From positions 1 to 64,000 of the forward strand of contig NZ_PPED02000003.1 in assembly GCF_002899825.2 (NCBI RefSeq): 64,000 nt of DNA, written 5' to 3'. This DNA comes from Chryseobacterium phosphatilyticum (GTDB taxonomy: Bacteria; Bacteroidota; Bacteroidia; Flavobacteriales; Weeksellaceae). Position 1 is the stretch's first letter. Each line of letters starts with the position of its first letter. A program made the translations under genes and the position numbers. Below, in pieces: positions 46,821 to 56,137 of the stretch. Under the pieces are notes generated by a model. The model was not told the origin of the DNA and searched no databases. It worked only from the letters and a program-made list of their open reading frames with translations.

Positions 46821-47813
46821 ATGAAAAAAATTAATTTAATTGCAATTCTTGTATTTACCAATGCTTTTAGTCAAGTAGGGATTAAGACGATAAATCCTTC
46901 CGAAATGCTTGATGTTAATGGTATTGAGAGAATTAGAGAATTGCCCAGGCATCAAATGAATAATTCCATTTTTACTAAACCTGACGGATCAAGATCAAAT
47001 AATCAAGATCAGACTTTCATAGCAACCAGAACATTAGTTGCAGATGCAAATGGAGTGTTAGGGTATATTGATGGCTTACCAGGTGGTATAGTACCTTCAA
47101 CATCTAAAAGAAAGACAATAGGATACTGGGCAGGATTGTGGGACGGAAATTATTATGCATTAGGAGGTACAGGGTTCCCTATATTTAACTTGCAACTTCA
47201 AAATAAGCTTAACTACGGTGTTAATGGGATTTATAATAAGATTGATGGTATAGATTTTTTACAATTTGAAACACCACAAATCAATAGCTATACTGGTGCA
47301 CAATTGAAAAGTATTGTTGATATTTTCTGTATTGGCCTTGACCCATTTGTAGACCTGGATGCAACAACTATCACAAAGATCAAAGATTTTACAGATCTTG
47401 GTGGAGTTGTCATTGTCTTACTTGATGCTAATAGGAATACCCCGGCGCATCAGGGATTTGGTGGGGCAGGTAGTGTAACTTCGGGAACTGGGGTTTCTTA
47501 CTCATTAGCGGGAACAATAGGTTCAAATGGGGTATTTGGTACGGTTGCGGGAAACACACCTATTACAGGTATGCAAACTGCAGGTAGAATATTAAACTCT
47601 CAATTGCCTGCGGGGGCAACAATTTTAGCTAGAGAAGGAGGAATTACAACAACGCAAGCTGGTATTTGGACTACAGGAGCTAACGAAAGAGTAATTTTCT
47701 TTTGGGATGAAGGAGTTTTCAGAAATCCTAATATTGCCGGTACCTATATAAATACTGATCAAGAAAAATATCTCCATAACATCATGGCATATGCTTTAGA
47801 TAAAGTAAATTGA
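46821..47813 (+). CDS. Secreted protein with QVGI-NP-LDVNG N-terminal module
   Basis: A 330-residue secreted protein with a short signal peptide (MKKINLIAILVFTNAFS) and the module QVGIKTINPSEMLDVNGIERIREL. That N-terminus is shared with the three proteins at 49571-52256 and with many Flavobacterial exported proteins. The middle part has alternating beta strands and helices (DFTDLGGVVIVLLDANR), reminiscent of a glutaminase-amidotransferase-like fold. Glycine-rich loops follow. No catalytic motif can be confirmed; function unknown. Confidence 0.6.
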   Translation: MKKINLIAILVFTNAFSQVGIKTINPSEMLDVNGIERIRELPRHQMNNSIFTKPDGSRSNNQDQTFIATRTLVADANGVLGYIDGLPGGIVPSTSKRKTIGYWAGLWDGNYYALGGTGFPIFNLQLQNKLNYGVNGIYNKIDGIDFLQFETPQINSYTGAQLKSIVDIFCIGLDPFVDLDATTITKIKDFTDLGGVVIVLLDANRNTPAHQGFGGAGSVTSGTGVSYSLAGTIGSNGVFGTVAGNTPITGMQTAGRILNSQLPAGATILAREGGITTTQAGIWTTGANERVIFFWDEGVFRNPNIAGTYINTDQEKYLHNIMAYALDKVN

Positions 47814-48622
47814 TAACCATTGGCTTACAATTTAGAAATGAGCTTTATCATATTGAAGTTCATTTCTTTATGTTGTTTTCTTGACTTGTATAACTATACA
47901 TTGAAATTTCTTCATCATAATCTGGCTTGTCAGTTTAGCTATATGAGTTAGAATTATTAATTATTATGAGAATACTAGAAGAGTCTGTACCAGGTAATAC
48001 AATAGTAGAACATAAAATGTTTTTTCATTTGTTTTTTTAATCAATTATACCAGAACAATATGGCTAACCTAATTTGTTTAAAGCCAGGAGAACATGCTTG
48101 ATCAAGACCATCTTATTTATATTGTATTGTGTTTTTAAAGGCAATAAAGTAAAGCCATATGTAACTGGTTTAAATATTTAATGACAAATTTAATTTAATG
48201 TTTTTTAGATTAAGTTGTTGTGTAGACCAAATATGCATTGTTGAATCGTTCGTTTTGATGATAAGTATTCTATGGATGATCGAAGCTATAAAATCAGTAT
48301 GAACCGCTTGACAATACAAGATAAAACCTTACCGCAATTTTGAATTCAGATATTTGAAGCAAATTTGTCGACAAACTGAAAAAAATGAATGGAAAAAACA
48401 GGTGCTGCGTGATGTATCATTATTTGTATTAACTAGTCATTGTTGGGCGATTTTATGAATATGTTTTGGTTGATGGTTCCTGTTACAGAAAAGTTAATAA
48501 TGTGTTGAAGATCAAATTTTTATTTAAAGAAATTCTATGCAATATTTCGGTTTAAATTATTTATAAAAATAGTGTAAACCAACCCAAGTGATGAAAAAAA
48601 AACTAAAAAATAATCCTAACCA
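47814..48622. other. Gene-free stretch with a possible decayed reading frame
   Basis: 809 nt. An AGAAATGA...TCATTTCT hairpin lies just after the stop (about 47833-47868). Two short frames abut at 48272-48343 (24 codons) and 48312-48458 (49 codons, RYLKQICRQTEKNEWKKQ). They could be parts of one broken gene, but no family is recognised. Nothing else is seen. Confidence 0.4.
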
Positions 48623-49069
48623 ATGAATATTGATCTAAAAAATATACACATAGGTTCTTTAATAAGTTTACGTATTGAAGAATGTAAAATGGAGGCATTT
48701 CGAATCTGTAATTTTTTAAAACGTACAGAAGAAGAATTGAATTCAATACTTTTACAAAAAACCTTAGACACAGAAATACTATTAAAATTCAGTATACTAC
48801 TGGAGTATGATTTCTTTCGACTCTACTCCCAATATTTAATCCTTTACGCCCCACCAGCCAATCTTGACTGTACCCATAATAAAAACACAAAAAGCAACCT
48901 TCCTCAATACAGGAAAAATATCTATACCCGGGAACTGGTGGATTTTATTTTGGAGCAGATTGAAAATGGCAGTAAAACAAAAGTACAAATTATAGAAGAG
49001 TACAGAATCCCCAAATCTACATTGTATAAGTGGCAAAACAAGTATAAACCGACAAAGAAAACGCAATAA
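48623..49069 (+). CDS. Small helix-turn-helix protein, Chryseobacterium type 1
   Basis: A 148-residue basic protein. N-terminal half MNIDLKNIHIGSLISLRIEE and YDFFRLYSQYLILYAPP; C-terminal helix-turn-helix QIIEEYRIPKSTLYKWQNKY, of the kind found in transposase-like or regulatory HTH proteins. From memory, this protein and the one following are a recurrent pair in Chryseobacterium, often near secreted-protein arrays. It may regulate the three paralogs downstream. No transposase catalytic domain is present. Confidence 0.7.
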   Translation: MNIDLKNIHIGSLISLRIEECKMEAFRICNFLKRTEEELNSILLQKTLDTEILLKFSILLEYDFFRLYSQYLILYAPPANLDCTHNKNTKSNLPQYRKNIYTRELVDFILEQIENGSKTKVQIIEEYRIPKSTLYKWQNKYKPTKKTQ

Positions 49070-49182
49070 TTTATTTTGTCAACCGAAATACACTCTACTT
49101 ATAGAATTATATCTATGCTCCTAAGTTCTTTTATATCTTATAAATACAGTACTTTTGATGGCGAAATTATGTGAAAAAAATC

Positions 49183-49506
49183 ATGAAAAACACACCTGAT
49201 TATAAAAAAATATACAGTGATATGATCAGTATAAAATATCCTGAAAAAAAAGAAGTATGTAGAATTTTTTTATCCAAAGAGAATTTATCAGTATTGGATG
49301 TTATAACGATCAACAATATTCTGTTTAATACCAATTGCAGAGAAAGTACTCAATTCAATCAGAAACATCGTTCTTATGATGTATCAGCAATCTCTTACAT
49401 ATTGCAATACCAGAAAAGAAATGAATTAAATAATTCTCAAGTTGCCAAACATTTTAAGGTGAGCAGGAATACCATCACCAAATGGAAAAATCAGATTCTG
49501 ATCTAA
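49183..49506 (+). CDS. Small helix-turn-helix protein, Chryseobacterium type 2
   Basis: A 107-residue protein with FNQKHRSYD in the centre and a C-terminal helix-turn-helix LNNSQVAKHFKVSRNTITKW. It is paired with the HTH gene before it, 113 nt apart. Start 49183 (MKNTPDYKKIYSD) is preferred over a GTG four codons earlier. Its position directly before the C1q-like array suggests a regulatory role; this is inference only. Confidence 0.68.
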   Translation: MKNTPDYKKIYSDMISIKYPEKKEVCRIFLSKENLSVLDVITINNILFNTNCRESTQFNQKHRSYDVSAISYILQYQKRNELNNSQVAKHFKVSRNTITKWKNQILI

Positions 49507-49570
49507 AGAGACTTCAGATTAAAAAATCAATAGTCTGAAATTTTAAAAATTCAATCCAAAAATCATACAA

Positions 49571-50476
49571 ATGAAAAAGAAAATACATTTTCTAATGCTC
49601 ATTTTAGGAGTGTTTTATCCATGTATTGACCTTGTAAATGCCCAAATTGGGATAGGTACATCTAATCCTCAGGGAGCTTTACATGTAGATGCTGCTAAAG
49701 ACAATCCATCCAGTGGAACATTATCTGCAGAACAGGTATCTAATGATGTTCTTGTCAGCAAAACAACAGGTTTTGTTGGAGTAGGTGTTTTAACTCCCCT
49801 GGTTAAACTTGATATGAGATCCCTGGGAACAGAAAATGCCCTCGGCCTTAGTACAACGACTATGACTGCAGTTGATGCTGGCGCTGGCGCTGTAAGATAT
49901 GATGTAGTCAATGTTCCTGCAGGACCAAAAATTGAGGTATCCGATGGTTCAGTATGGCATAAAGCATATATTGCACCCCAAAAAGTTGTAATTGTTGCCC
50001 GTAAAGTAAGCAGCCAGTCAATAACGCAAGGAGCAGCTACCAATATAAACAATTGGAATGTGGTACGTGACATGAGTAGCAGTTTTGATGGAACATCAGG
50101 TGTTTTTACAGCTCCCCGAGATGGTACATATACCTTTTTGCTGACCTTTAATTTCAATGGAGCTGTGATTAACGATGGCACCAGAGTAGAATCTCAATTT
50201 TATAATACTACAACCAATACCGTGCTGGCGAGTGTTTATAAAACCTTCGGACAGTCTATGACAGGTACTGCAGATGATGCGAATTCTACGAGGTCTACTC
50301 AGGCTGGGGGTTCCAGTACAGTTACACTTACATTGGCTGCAGGTACAAAGGTAGTAACAAGGCTTTGGCATAATCTGATCTCAAGTGGCTCCATAGCACT
50401 CAGAGTAACCACTAACCCGACAGATCCCACTAATCCAGATGACGGATTTAATAATTTAACCATTATAGAACATTAA
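49571..50476 (+). CDS. Secreted C1q/TNF-like protein, tandem paralog 1
   Basis: A 301-residue exported protein. Signal peptide ending LVNAQ, then the N-terminal module IGIGTSNPQGALHVDAAKD, GFVGVGVLTPLVKLD and AVDAGAGAVRYD. The C-terminal half is a C1q-like jelly roll (GVFTAPRDGTYTFLLTFNFNG, closing with FNNLTIIE). Such domains form trimers and bind ligands. It is one of three consecutive paralogs with 13-nt and 12-nt gaps, so an operon. No T9SS sorting domain is seen. Function unknown; perhaps surface binding. Confidence 0.72.
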   Translation: MKKKIHFLMLILGVFYPCIDLVNAQIGIGTSNPQGALHVDAAKDNPSSGTLSAEQVSNDVLVSKTTGFVGVGVLTPLVKLDMRSLGTENALGLSTTTMTAVDAGAGAVRYDVVNVPAGPKIEVSDGSVWHKAYIAPQKVVIVARKVSSQSITQGAATNINNWNVVRDMSSSFDGTSGVFTAPRDGTYTFLLTFNFNGAVINDGTRVESQFYNTTTNTVLASVYKTFGQSMTGTADDANSTRSTQAGGSSTVTLTLAAGTKVVTRLWHNLISSGSIALRVTTNPTDPTNPDDGFNNLTIIEH

Positions 50477-50489
50477 AAGATAGATTACT

Positions 50490-51338
50490 ATGAAGAATAA
50501 AATCAATATTGTATATCAGGCATTTACTTGTATTCTATTTTTTTACTCGTCTAAGACTGCTGCACAAGTAGGTTTTTTTACAGCCAAACCCTCACATCCT
50601 TTACAAATAGATGCAGCGAAAGACAATGGAACAACACCTGATGCAATAAAGCTTTCCAATGATGTGGTTGTAGATGCCATGGGTAACATGGGAGTAGGTG
50701 TTTTAAATCCTAAAGCTAAAGTAGATCTTCGTTCGACAGATAATAAAGGACTTGTTGGTCTCGGAACCAGCACACAAACTCCTGTAGAGGCTGGAGCAGG
50801 TGCTATACGCTATAATACAGGTGGGTTTTTAGAATATTCCGATGGTGAACAATGGATTGCCTTACCACTTACCCCACCCACCAAAGCACTTGTCAATGCT
50901 AATAAAAGTTCTGCCCAAAGTATAGGAACGAATTCCACAACTTATATCTCTGACTGGAGTGAAACAGTAGATCTGGGGACTGCCCCGAATGGTGATTTCG
51001 ATCCTTCCACAGGTGTTTTTACTGCTCCCCGTGACGGGTTTTATCTGGTGTCTTTCAATATTACTTTAGCTAATGGTAATATTCCAAAAAACACGTATAT
51101 GGAAACAGCAATAGAAAGCAACCGGAATGTTGAGAATATTCAAATATTCAAAACCGTCAATTCTTATCCTGCATTTCAAGCCGGAGCTGTAAGTAACTAT
51201 ATAAGTGGAAACTGTAATGCGATTTTTAATCTTAAAACAGGAAATACTATTAAATTTAGTGTAAAGCATAATATAAGTTCAGGAAGAAATACCTTAAACG
51301 ACGGAAAACTAAATAACCTAAGTATTAGCGAACTATAA
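50490..51338 (+). CDS. Secreted C1q/TNF-like protein, tandem paralog 2
   Basis: A 282-residue paralog. The signal peptide ends KTAAQ; VGFFTAKPSHPLQIDAAKD and MGNMGVGVLNPKAKVDLRS follow, then LEYSDGEQWIAL. The jelly-roll domain has DPSTGVFTAPRDGFYLVSF and ends LNNLSISEL. It begins 13 nt after paralog 1. Divergence is large in the loops and small in the structural strands, as expected of an old tandem family. Confidence 0.72.
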   Translation: MKNKINIVYQAFTCILFFYSSKTAAQVGFFTAKPSHPLQIDAAKDNGTTPDAIKLSNDVVVDAMGNMGVGVLNPKAKVDLRSTDNKGLVGLGTSTQTPVEAGAGAIRYNTGGFLEYSDGEQWIALPLTPPTKALVNANKSSAQSIGTNSTTYISDWSETVDLGTAPNGDFDPSTGVFTAPRDGFYLVSFNITLANGNIPKNTYMETAIESNRNVENIQIFKTVNSYPAFQAGAVSNYISGNCNAIFNLKTGNTIKFSVKHNISSGRNTLNDGKLNNLSISEL

Positions 51339-51350
51339 AAAACAATAATA

Positions 51351-52256
51351 ATGCAGCAAAATAATATAAAGAATTTAATTAGGGTATCTGTATTACTCCT
51401 TTTCTGGACTGGTCAAAGCAACGCACAAATAGGATTAGGGGTAGAAAACCCTACAAACCCCGTTGAAATCAAAACTGATGCAGGGAAGGTTATTGTTGAT
51501 CCTACAGGCAAACTAGGCGTATTGGTTGCCAATCCAAAAGTTGCCATAGATTTGCGCAGCGGAAACAATGGTGCTGTAGCAGTTGGAAATACTGATAAAA
51601 CAGCTGTACAGGCTGGTGCCGGAGCATTGAGATATGTTGCAAGCCCTGCCATTGGTGTGAAAGGATATTTAGAGTTTTCGGATGGAACGAATTGGGTTAG
51701 TTTTTTCCCGAAAGGTAAACCACGTATTATCGTAATGGCCAGTAAGACGACTCAGGATACCTATGTATTTGAAAGTGGTACCCCTTCGGAGATTGGACCT
51801 AAATCCGGTATTATGCAAAGAAGATCATCCTATTTGACCAATTGGGCAGAAAAACTGGATTCTGACTCCGGTGTTCCCACCAATAACTTTAACCCGGCTA
51901 CCGGTGAGTTCATCGCTCCACGAACTGGAGTATACTTTGCTACCTTTACTTTTGCATTACAATCGAGCCAGGTTAATACGGGAGGAAATAATCAGACAGA
52001 AGCAATCTGGGAGGTTAGAAATCCAGCAGGAAACATTACTCAAAGGGTCAAAACAAATAATGGGTACGCTTCCGATACAGGAGCCAGTCCGAATGCAGTA
52101 CCGGTAGGTTCAGCTTGTACGGTAAGTGTCTACCTGAACAAAGGAGATAAATTAAGGCCCTTTACATGGATTACCGTAGCATTTGATGGTACAATCAGCC
52201 AATTCGATATCTCAGGTAGCGGAGTTTATAATTCACTTACCATTGTAGAGCAGTAG
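51351..52256 (+). CDS. Secreted C1q/TNF-like protein, tandem paralog 3
   Basis: A 301-residue paralog. The signal peptide ends QSNAQ, the N-terminal module is IGLGVENPTNPVEIKTDAG and LGVLVANPKVAIDLRS, and LEFSDGTNWVSFFP links to the jelly roll (NPATGEFIAPRTGVYFATF, closing with YNSLTIVE). It ends the operon. The three proteins could form a hetero-oligomer, which is speculation from the C1q fold. Confidence 0.72.
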   Translation: MQQNNIKNLIRVSVLLLFWTGQSNAQIGLGVENPTNPVEIKTDAGKVIVDPTGKLGVLVANPKVAIDLRSGNNGAVAVGNTDKTAVQAGAGALRYVASPAIGVKGYLEFSDGTNWVSFFPKGKPRIIVMASKTTQDTYVFESGTPSEIGPKSGIMQRRSSYLTNWAEKLDSDSGVPTNNFNPATGEFIAPRTGVYFATFTFALQSSQVNTGGNNQTEAIWEVRNPAGNITQRVKTNNGYASDTGASPNAVPVGSACTVSVYLNKGDKLRPFTWITVAFDGTISQFDISGSGVYNSLTIVEQ

Positions 52257-52424
52257 CGTGTTTTAACCTGACTTTGAACTTTTTAAATCGTTATCTGTAA
52301 AATATATTTTAAACATTTCCATAAAACAATACTGGACTTTTTAGCAATATGAAATAGAGCCGTGAGACAATATTGGCTTTGTGTAATTTAAGGAACTTTG
52401 TTTTAGAATTTAAATAAACATTAA

Positions 52425-53216
52425 ATGAGCAAAACAATTTTAATTACAGGAGCTGCAAGTGGTTTTGGAAAAATCGCTGCATTTGATTTGGCCCGAAAAG
52501 GGTATAAAGTAATTGCTACGGCACAGGTATACCCGCAGATGAGTGATCTGATCCGTGAAGCAAAGGAATCGGGTGTTGAATTGATCGCTGACAAATTGGA
52601 TGTCTCCAATTCCCGCGATATCAAATATGTGGTAGACAAGTACGATGTTGATATTCTTATCAGTAATGCAGGAATTATGGAAGGAGGACCAATTGCTGAA
52701 CAACCTTTGGAGCTTATTCGCTCTATGTTTGATGTGAACGTTTTTGGAGGTCTGGAACTGGCTCAGGGCTTTATTAAGAAATGGGTAGAGCAGAAGAAAG
52801 CCGCAAAGATTGTATTTACAACTTCAATGGGAGAATTATGGACTGTTCCATATGTTGCAGCTTATTGTTCATCAAAGCATGCAATGGGTGCTATCGCTGA
52901 AGGTCTGAGAACAGAACTTGCAGATTTCAATATCAAGATTGCAACCTGTAATCCGGGAGTTTTCGGTACAGGATTTAATGATCGTGGTGTGGATTCAATC
53001 TTCAGATGGTATAACCCTGAAACTAATTTTACCCCACCCTCTGCATTTGATGGAGCAGCAGAATCTTTAGAACATCAGTTAGACCCACAGTCCATGGCTG
53101 AATGTATTGTAAATGTGGCTTTGGATGATAACTCCAATTTCAGAAATGTACATCCTAAGGAAACAGAAGATTTTGTAAAACAATTACAGGCGGAAGCCTG
53201 GACTGCAAAAAGTTAA
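52425..53216 (+). CDS. Short-chain dehydrogenase (SDR)
   Basis: A 263-residue classical SDR. TGAASGFGKIAAFDLARKG is the nucleotide loop, NAGIMEGGP the adenine-ring contact, TSMGELWTVPYVAAYCSSKHA holds Ser, Tyr and Lys. A degenerate -7 box (GAACTTTG near 52393) precedes it. It lies ahead of a heme-binding-like protein and an AraC regulator in the same direction. Substrate unknown. Confidence 0.86.
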   Translation: MSKTILITGAASGFGKIAAFDLARKGYKVIATAQVYPQMSDLIREAKESGVELIADKLDVSNSRDIKYVVDKYDVDILISNAGIMEGGPIAEQPLELIRSMFDVNVFGGLELAQGFIKKWVEQKKAAKIVFTTSMGELWTVPYVAAYCSSKHAMGAIAEGLRTELADFNIKIATCNPGVFGTGFNDRGVDSIFRWYNPETNFTPPSAFDGAAESLEHQLDPQSMAECIVNVALDDNSNFRNVHPKETEDFVKQLQAEAWTAKS

Positions 53217-53286
53217 TTAGTTTTTGAAAAGCATGGGCTCATAATGGTCCATGCTTCTCTATTTAAAAGTTTAAAAAATAAATACA

Positions 53287-53691
53287 ATGAATATTACCTA
53301 TAATGAGGCAACTCAAGCCTTGAATGCATCAATAGAACAAGCTAAATCTTTAGGAATAGCAGTGAGTATTGCCATAGTCGATACTGGTGGACATTTAGTA
53401 ACTTTTGCAAGACTGGATAGTTTATATGGGGTCATAGATTTTGCTCTGAAAAAAGCCAGAACTGCAGCTATGTTTGGAGTTGACAGTGATATTATGGGAT
53501 CTATTATTTCCGGTGCCGACATGCATGCCTTCGGGATGATCAATTCCAATGGCGGGCTCCTTACCATTCCGGGAGGTGTAGTTCTAAAGAATAAGGATGG
53601 TCATATTATTGGTGCTATTGGTTGCTCTGGCGGAACAGCAGAACAGGACAAAGAAATTGCAACAGCAGGGATCGGCAAATACAATAGTTAA
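53287..53691 (+). CDS. GlcG/HbpS-family heme-binding-like protein
   Basis: A 134-residue protein of the GlcG/HbpS fold: SLGIAVSIAIVDTGGHLVTFARLD, then KKARTAAMFG and GGLLTIPGGVVL, ending IGAIGCSGGTAEQDKEIA (quoted in parts). Members bind heme or small ligands; many lie in redox operons with dehydrogenases. No signal peptide. It is 70 nt after the SDR and 15 nt before the AraC gene. Function in this operon is unknown. Confidence 0.8.
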   Translation: MNITYNEATQALNASIEQAKSLGIAVSIAIVDTGGHLVTFARLDSLYGVIDFALKKARTAAMFGVDSDIMGSIISGADMHAFGMINSNGGLLTIPGGVVLKNKDGHIIGAIGCSGGTAEQDKEIATAGIGKYNS

Positions 53692-53706
53692 CTTTTTAAA
53701 ATTCAT

Positions 53707-54525
53707 ATGGAACCGATATATGAAATAATATTTGATAAGCTGGTGTACTCTTGCATTTTTGAAATGCAAAGAGGAACCGAAGAATATTATCCCGATCATT
53801 TTTTAGGATTTCAGCTGGCTGGCGAGACTCAGGCTTTTCACGATAATGATACTACAATTATTAAGGAAAATACAGTAGTGCTGGTAAAGCGAAACCAGTT
53901 GATCCGAACGATAAAATATCCTTCAAAATCCGGTAACTATAAGTTTATTGCTATTACATTGGATAGTAAGACGCTCCAGCGTTATGCTTTTGAAAATAAA
54001 ATTAAGATCAAGGAAGGGTACCAGGGAAAGCAAAAACTTTTTTTTGAGCCCAATGAGTTCTTACACAGCTATTTTATTTCGTTGGCTCCCTATATCAACA
54101 AAACCAAAGAGGCAACACCCAGGCTGGCAGAGCTAAAGATAAGGGAAGCCATTGAAATTCTGCTGGATAACAATCCTGACCTTAAATATGTTTTGTTTGA
54201 TTTTGCAAAACCACATCTTATTGATCTTGAGGAATTCATGAACAATAATTTTATGTTCAATACCAGCGTAGAATCATTTGCTAAACTAACAGGGCGTAGC
54301 GTTTCAGGATTCAAACGTGATTTTGCCAGAGTTTTTAACTCCCCGCCGCAGCAGTGGCTTAAGGAAAGACGCCTGGAAGAAGCGTATTACTTAATCAAAT
54401 ACAAACGAAAGAAACCGGCAGATTTTTATTTAGATCTCGGTTTTGAAAATCTTTCCCATTTCTATTATTCTTTCAAACAAAAATTTGGTGAAACGACCAC
54501 AGAAGTGCAATATTCTAAACCCTAA
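53707..54525 (+). CDS. AraC-family transcriptional regulator
   Basis: A 272-residue regulator. A sensor domain of about 160 residues precedes the HTH region (SVESFAKLTGRSVSGFKRDF, then PADFYLDLGFENLSHFYYSFK). It is 15 nt after the heme-binding-like gene. It probably controls the SDR operon and perhaps the membrane protein gene 4 nt downstream. Confidence 0.86.
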   Translation: MEPIYEIIFDKLVYSCIFEMQRGTEEYYPDHFLGFQLAGETQAFHDNDTTIIKENTVVLVKRNQLIRTIKYPSKSGNYKFIAITLDSKTLQRYAFENKIKIKEGYQGKQKLFFEPNEFLHSYFISLAPYINKTKEATPRLAELKIREAIEILLDNNPDLKYVLFDFAKPHLIDLEEFMNNNFMFNTSVESFAKLTGRSVSGFKRDFARVFNSPPQQWLKERRLEEAYYLIKYKRKKPADFYLDLGFENLSHFYYSFKQKFGETTTEVQYSKP

Positions 54526-54529
54526 AATA

Positions 54530-55020
54530 ATGGAATTTGTTCAACTAAAAATCTGGGCAAACGGAGATGCCGAACAAGGAAAATGGATGCTTTCAATTTC
54601 AGTTTTGCTCTTACTGGTAATTATTCTGGTTGTAAGGAGTGAAAATACGCTCTTACGTGGTATGCTGATACCCATTTCATTGTTATTGCTATTGAATACC
54701 AGTTACGGTACATACCTTATAATGAATAGAATCAGATATGCAGAAGAAATAAATCAAAAGTTTAAAAAAAATGCTCAAAAAGCAATTGCGGCAGAATATA
54801 AAAAGTAGAGAGTGAAAAAAGGTCATACACTATATTTAGGAGCGTATGGGCTGTATTCATTGTTGTTTCACTGATTTTCTATTTCATTTTCACAGCTGAT
54901 TATTACAGAGGATTATCGTTAGGGTTTACAGGATTGTTCTTTGGTTTATTGTGTATTGATACATTCCTGCACTATCGTTTATCACTCTATTTTGCAGATT
55001 TACAAAGTATCTTAAACTGA
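54530..55020 (+). pseudogene. Membrane protein gene broken by a frameshift
   Basis: The first part (54530-54808) encodes 92 residues with two membrane helices (MLSISVLLLLVIILVV and LIPISLLLLLNTSYG) and ends at TAG in the A-run AAAAAGTAG. The next frame is open from 54802 to 55020 and encodes two more helices (VWAVFIVVSLIFYFIF and LGFTGLFFGLLCID). Adding one A to the run joins the parts into about 163 residues, the length I recall for the AraC-linked membrane family in Bacteroidetes. It could be a real pseudogene, a sequencing error, or translational slippage. Confidence 0.65.
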
Positions 55021-55170
55021 GATTTAATTTTGCTTTTCCACACTTTGATTTGTAGGTCTTTAGTTTTTGAAGTAAAGCCTTTATGCTCTGAAAGCTGCTT
55101 TCTAAGTCTTTCCTGGCCTGACATAATATTGATCCAAAGAAATGGAGTAGAGAATATAACAATAACACAT
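54987..55170 (-). pseudogene. GIY-YIG endonuclease remnant (module 0)
   Basis: On the minus strand this copies the intact gene at 55257-55529. It begins at ATG 55170 with [16 protein letters not shown], then loses about 20 bp (the GHCCEELQE part) and shifts frame. It continues with [20 protein letters not shown], loses about 57 bp, and ends WKSKIK. It retains the leader TTTATCTTAACAAC and the start. It lies tail to tail with the frameshifted membrane gene and overlaps its 3' end. No tRNA fragment follows it. Confidence 0.75.
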
Positions 55171-55186
55171 GTTGTTAAGATAAACA

Positions 55187-55220
55187 AAAAACCTCACCAT
55201 AAAAATGATGAGGTTTTTTG
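55187..55220 (-). terminator. Terminator hairpin of module A
   Basis: AAAACCTCACCA...TGATGAGGTTTT, with a T-run on the minus strand, directly behind the tRNA-like fragment. Identical to the terminator of the intact tRNA cluster at 55678-55711. Confidence 0.8.
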
Positions 55221-55635
<415 letters not shown>

Positions 55636-55677
55636 CTTACTGATTAAGTTTTAAAATTAAAAATGTGGTAATAAAAC

Positions 55678-55711
55678 AAAAAACCTCACCATAAAAATGA
55701 TGAGGTTTTTT
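55678..55711 (-). terminator. Terminator of the tRNA Ser-Pro-Arg cluster
   Basis: AAAAAACCTCACCA...TGATGAGGTTTTTT, adjacent to the 3' end of tRNA-Arg on the minus strand. Confidence 0.85.
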
Positions 55712-55712
55712 G

Positions 55713-55786
55713 TGAGCGCGAAAGGATTCGAACCTTTGACCGTCTGCTTAGAAGGCAGATGCTCTATCCAGCTGAGCTACGCACCC
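55713..55786 (-). tRNA. tRNA-Arg(UCU), cluster 3
   Basis: Same 74-nt sequence as the copies at 40647 and 40906; anticodon TCT. Last gene of the Ser-Pro-Arg unit and neighbour of the GIY-YIG modules. Confidence 0.95.
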
Positions 55787-55828
55787 TTAGAAGTTGATTC
55801 TCGCTTTATGATAAGCGCATTAAAAAAG

Positions 55829-55903
55829 TCGGGGCGGCAGGATTCGAACCTGCGACCTCCTGGTCCCAAACCAGGCGCGATGACCGGACTACGCTACGCC
55901 CCG
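55829..55903 (-). tRNA. tRNA-Pro(UGG), cluster 3
   Basis: Same 75-nt sequence as the other two copies; anticodon TGG. Confidence 0.95.
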
Positions 55904-55917
55904 AATATATAAATGAG

Positions 55918-56002
55918 CGGAGGGTAAGGGATTCGAACCCTTGCGACACTTTCGCGTCGACAGTTTAGCAAACTGCTCCATTAACCACTCTGGCAACCCT
56001 CC
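55918..56002 (-). tRNA. tRNA-Ser(GCU)
   Basis: 85 nt with the long variable arm of class II tRNAs (TCGACGCGAAAGTGTCG). Acceptor GGAGGGT pairs with ACCCTCC; the anticodon loop TTTGCTAAA gives GCT. First gene of the cluster. Confidence 0.95.
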
Positions 56003-56046
56003 TTTTTGTTTATTTTTTAATGATCGTTATTCCGTTATTGCGAGTG

Positions 56047-56054
56047 CAAATATA
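56047..56054 (-). promoter_or_regulatory. -7 box of the Ser-Pro-Arg cluster
   Basis: TATATTTG on the minus strand, 44 nt before tRNA-Ser, matching the spacing of tRNA unit 1. Confidence 0.6.
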
Positions 56055-56100
56055 GAATAGATTTCTTTATTTACCAAATAAAATTCAAGAAAAATTTGTG

Positions 56101-56108
56101 TATTTTTG
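56101..56108 (+). promoter_or_regulatory. -7 box of the amidase gene
   Basis: TATTTTTG, 29 nt before the ATG at 56138; it overlaps the extended upstream frame and so favours the shorter start. Confidence 0.55.
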
Positions 56109-56137
56109 AGGTAATAAATCATTCAAAAACCAAACTG

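Noticed and set aside
48623..49506. Calling the two HTH genes an insertion sequence
   Set aside because: No transposase catalytic domain, terminal inverted repeats or target duplication can be seen.
55697..55912. Plus-strand ORF of the same type in the third tRNA cluster
   Set aside because: Same antisense tRNA artefact.
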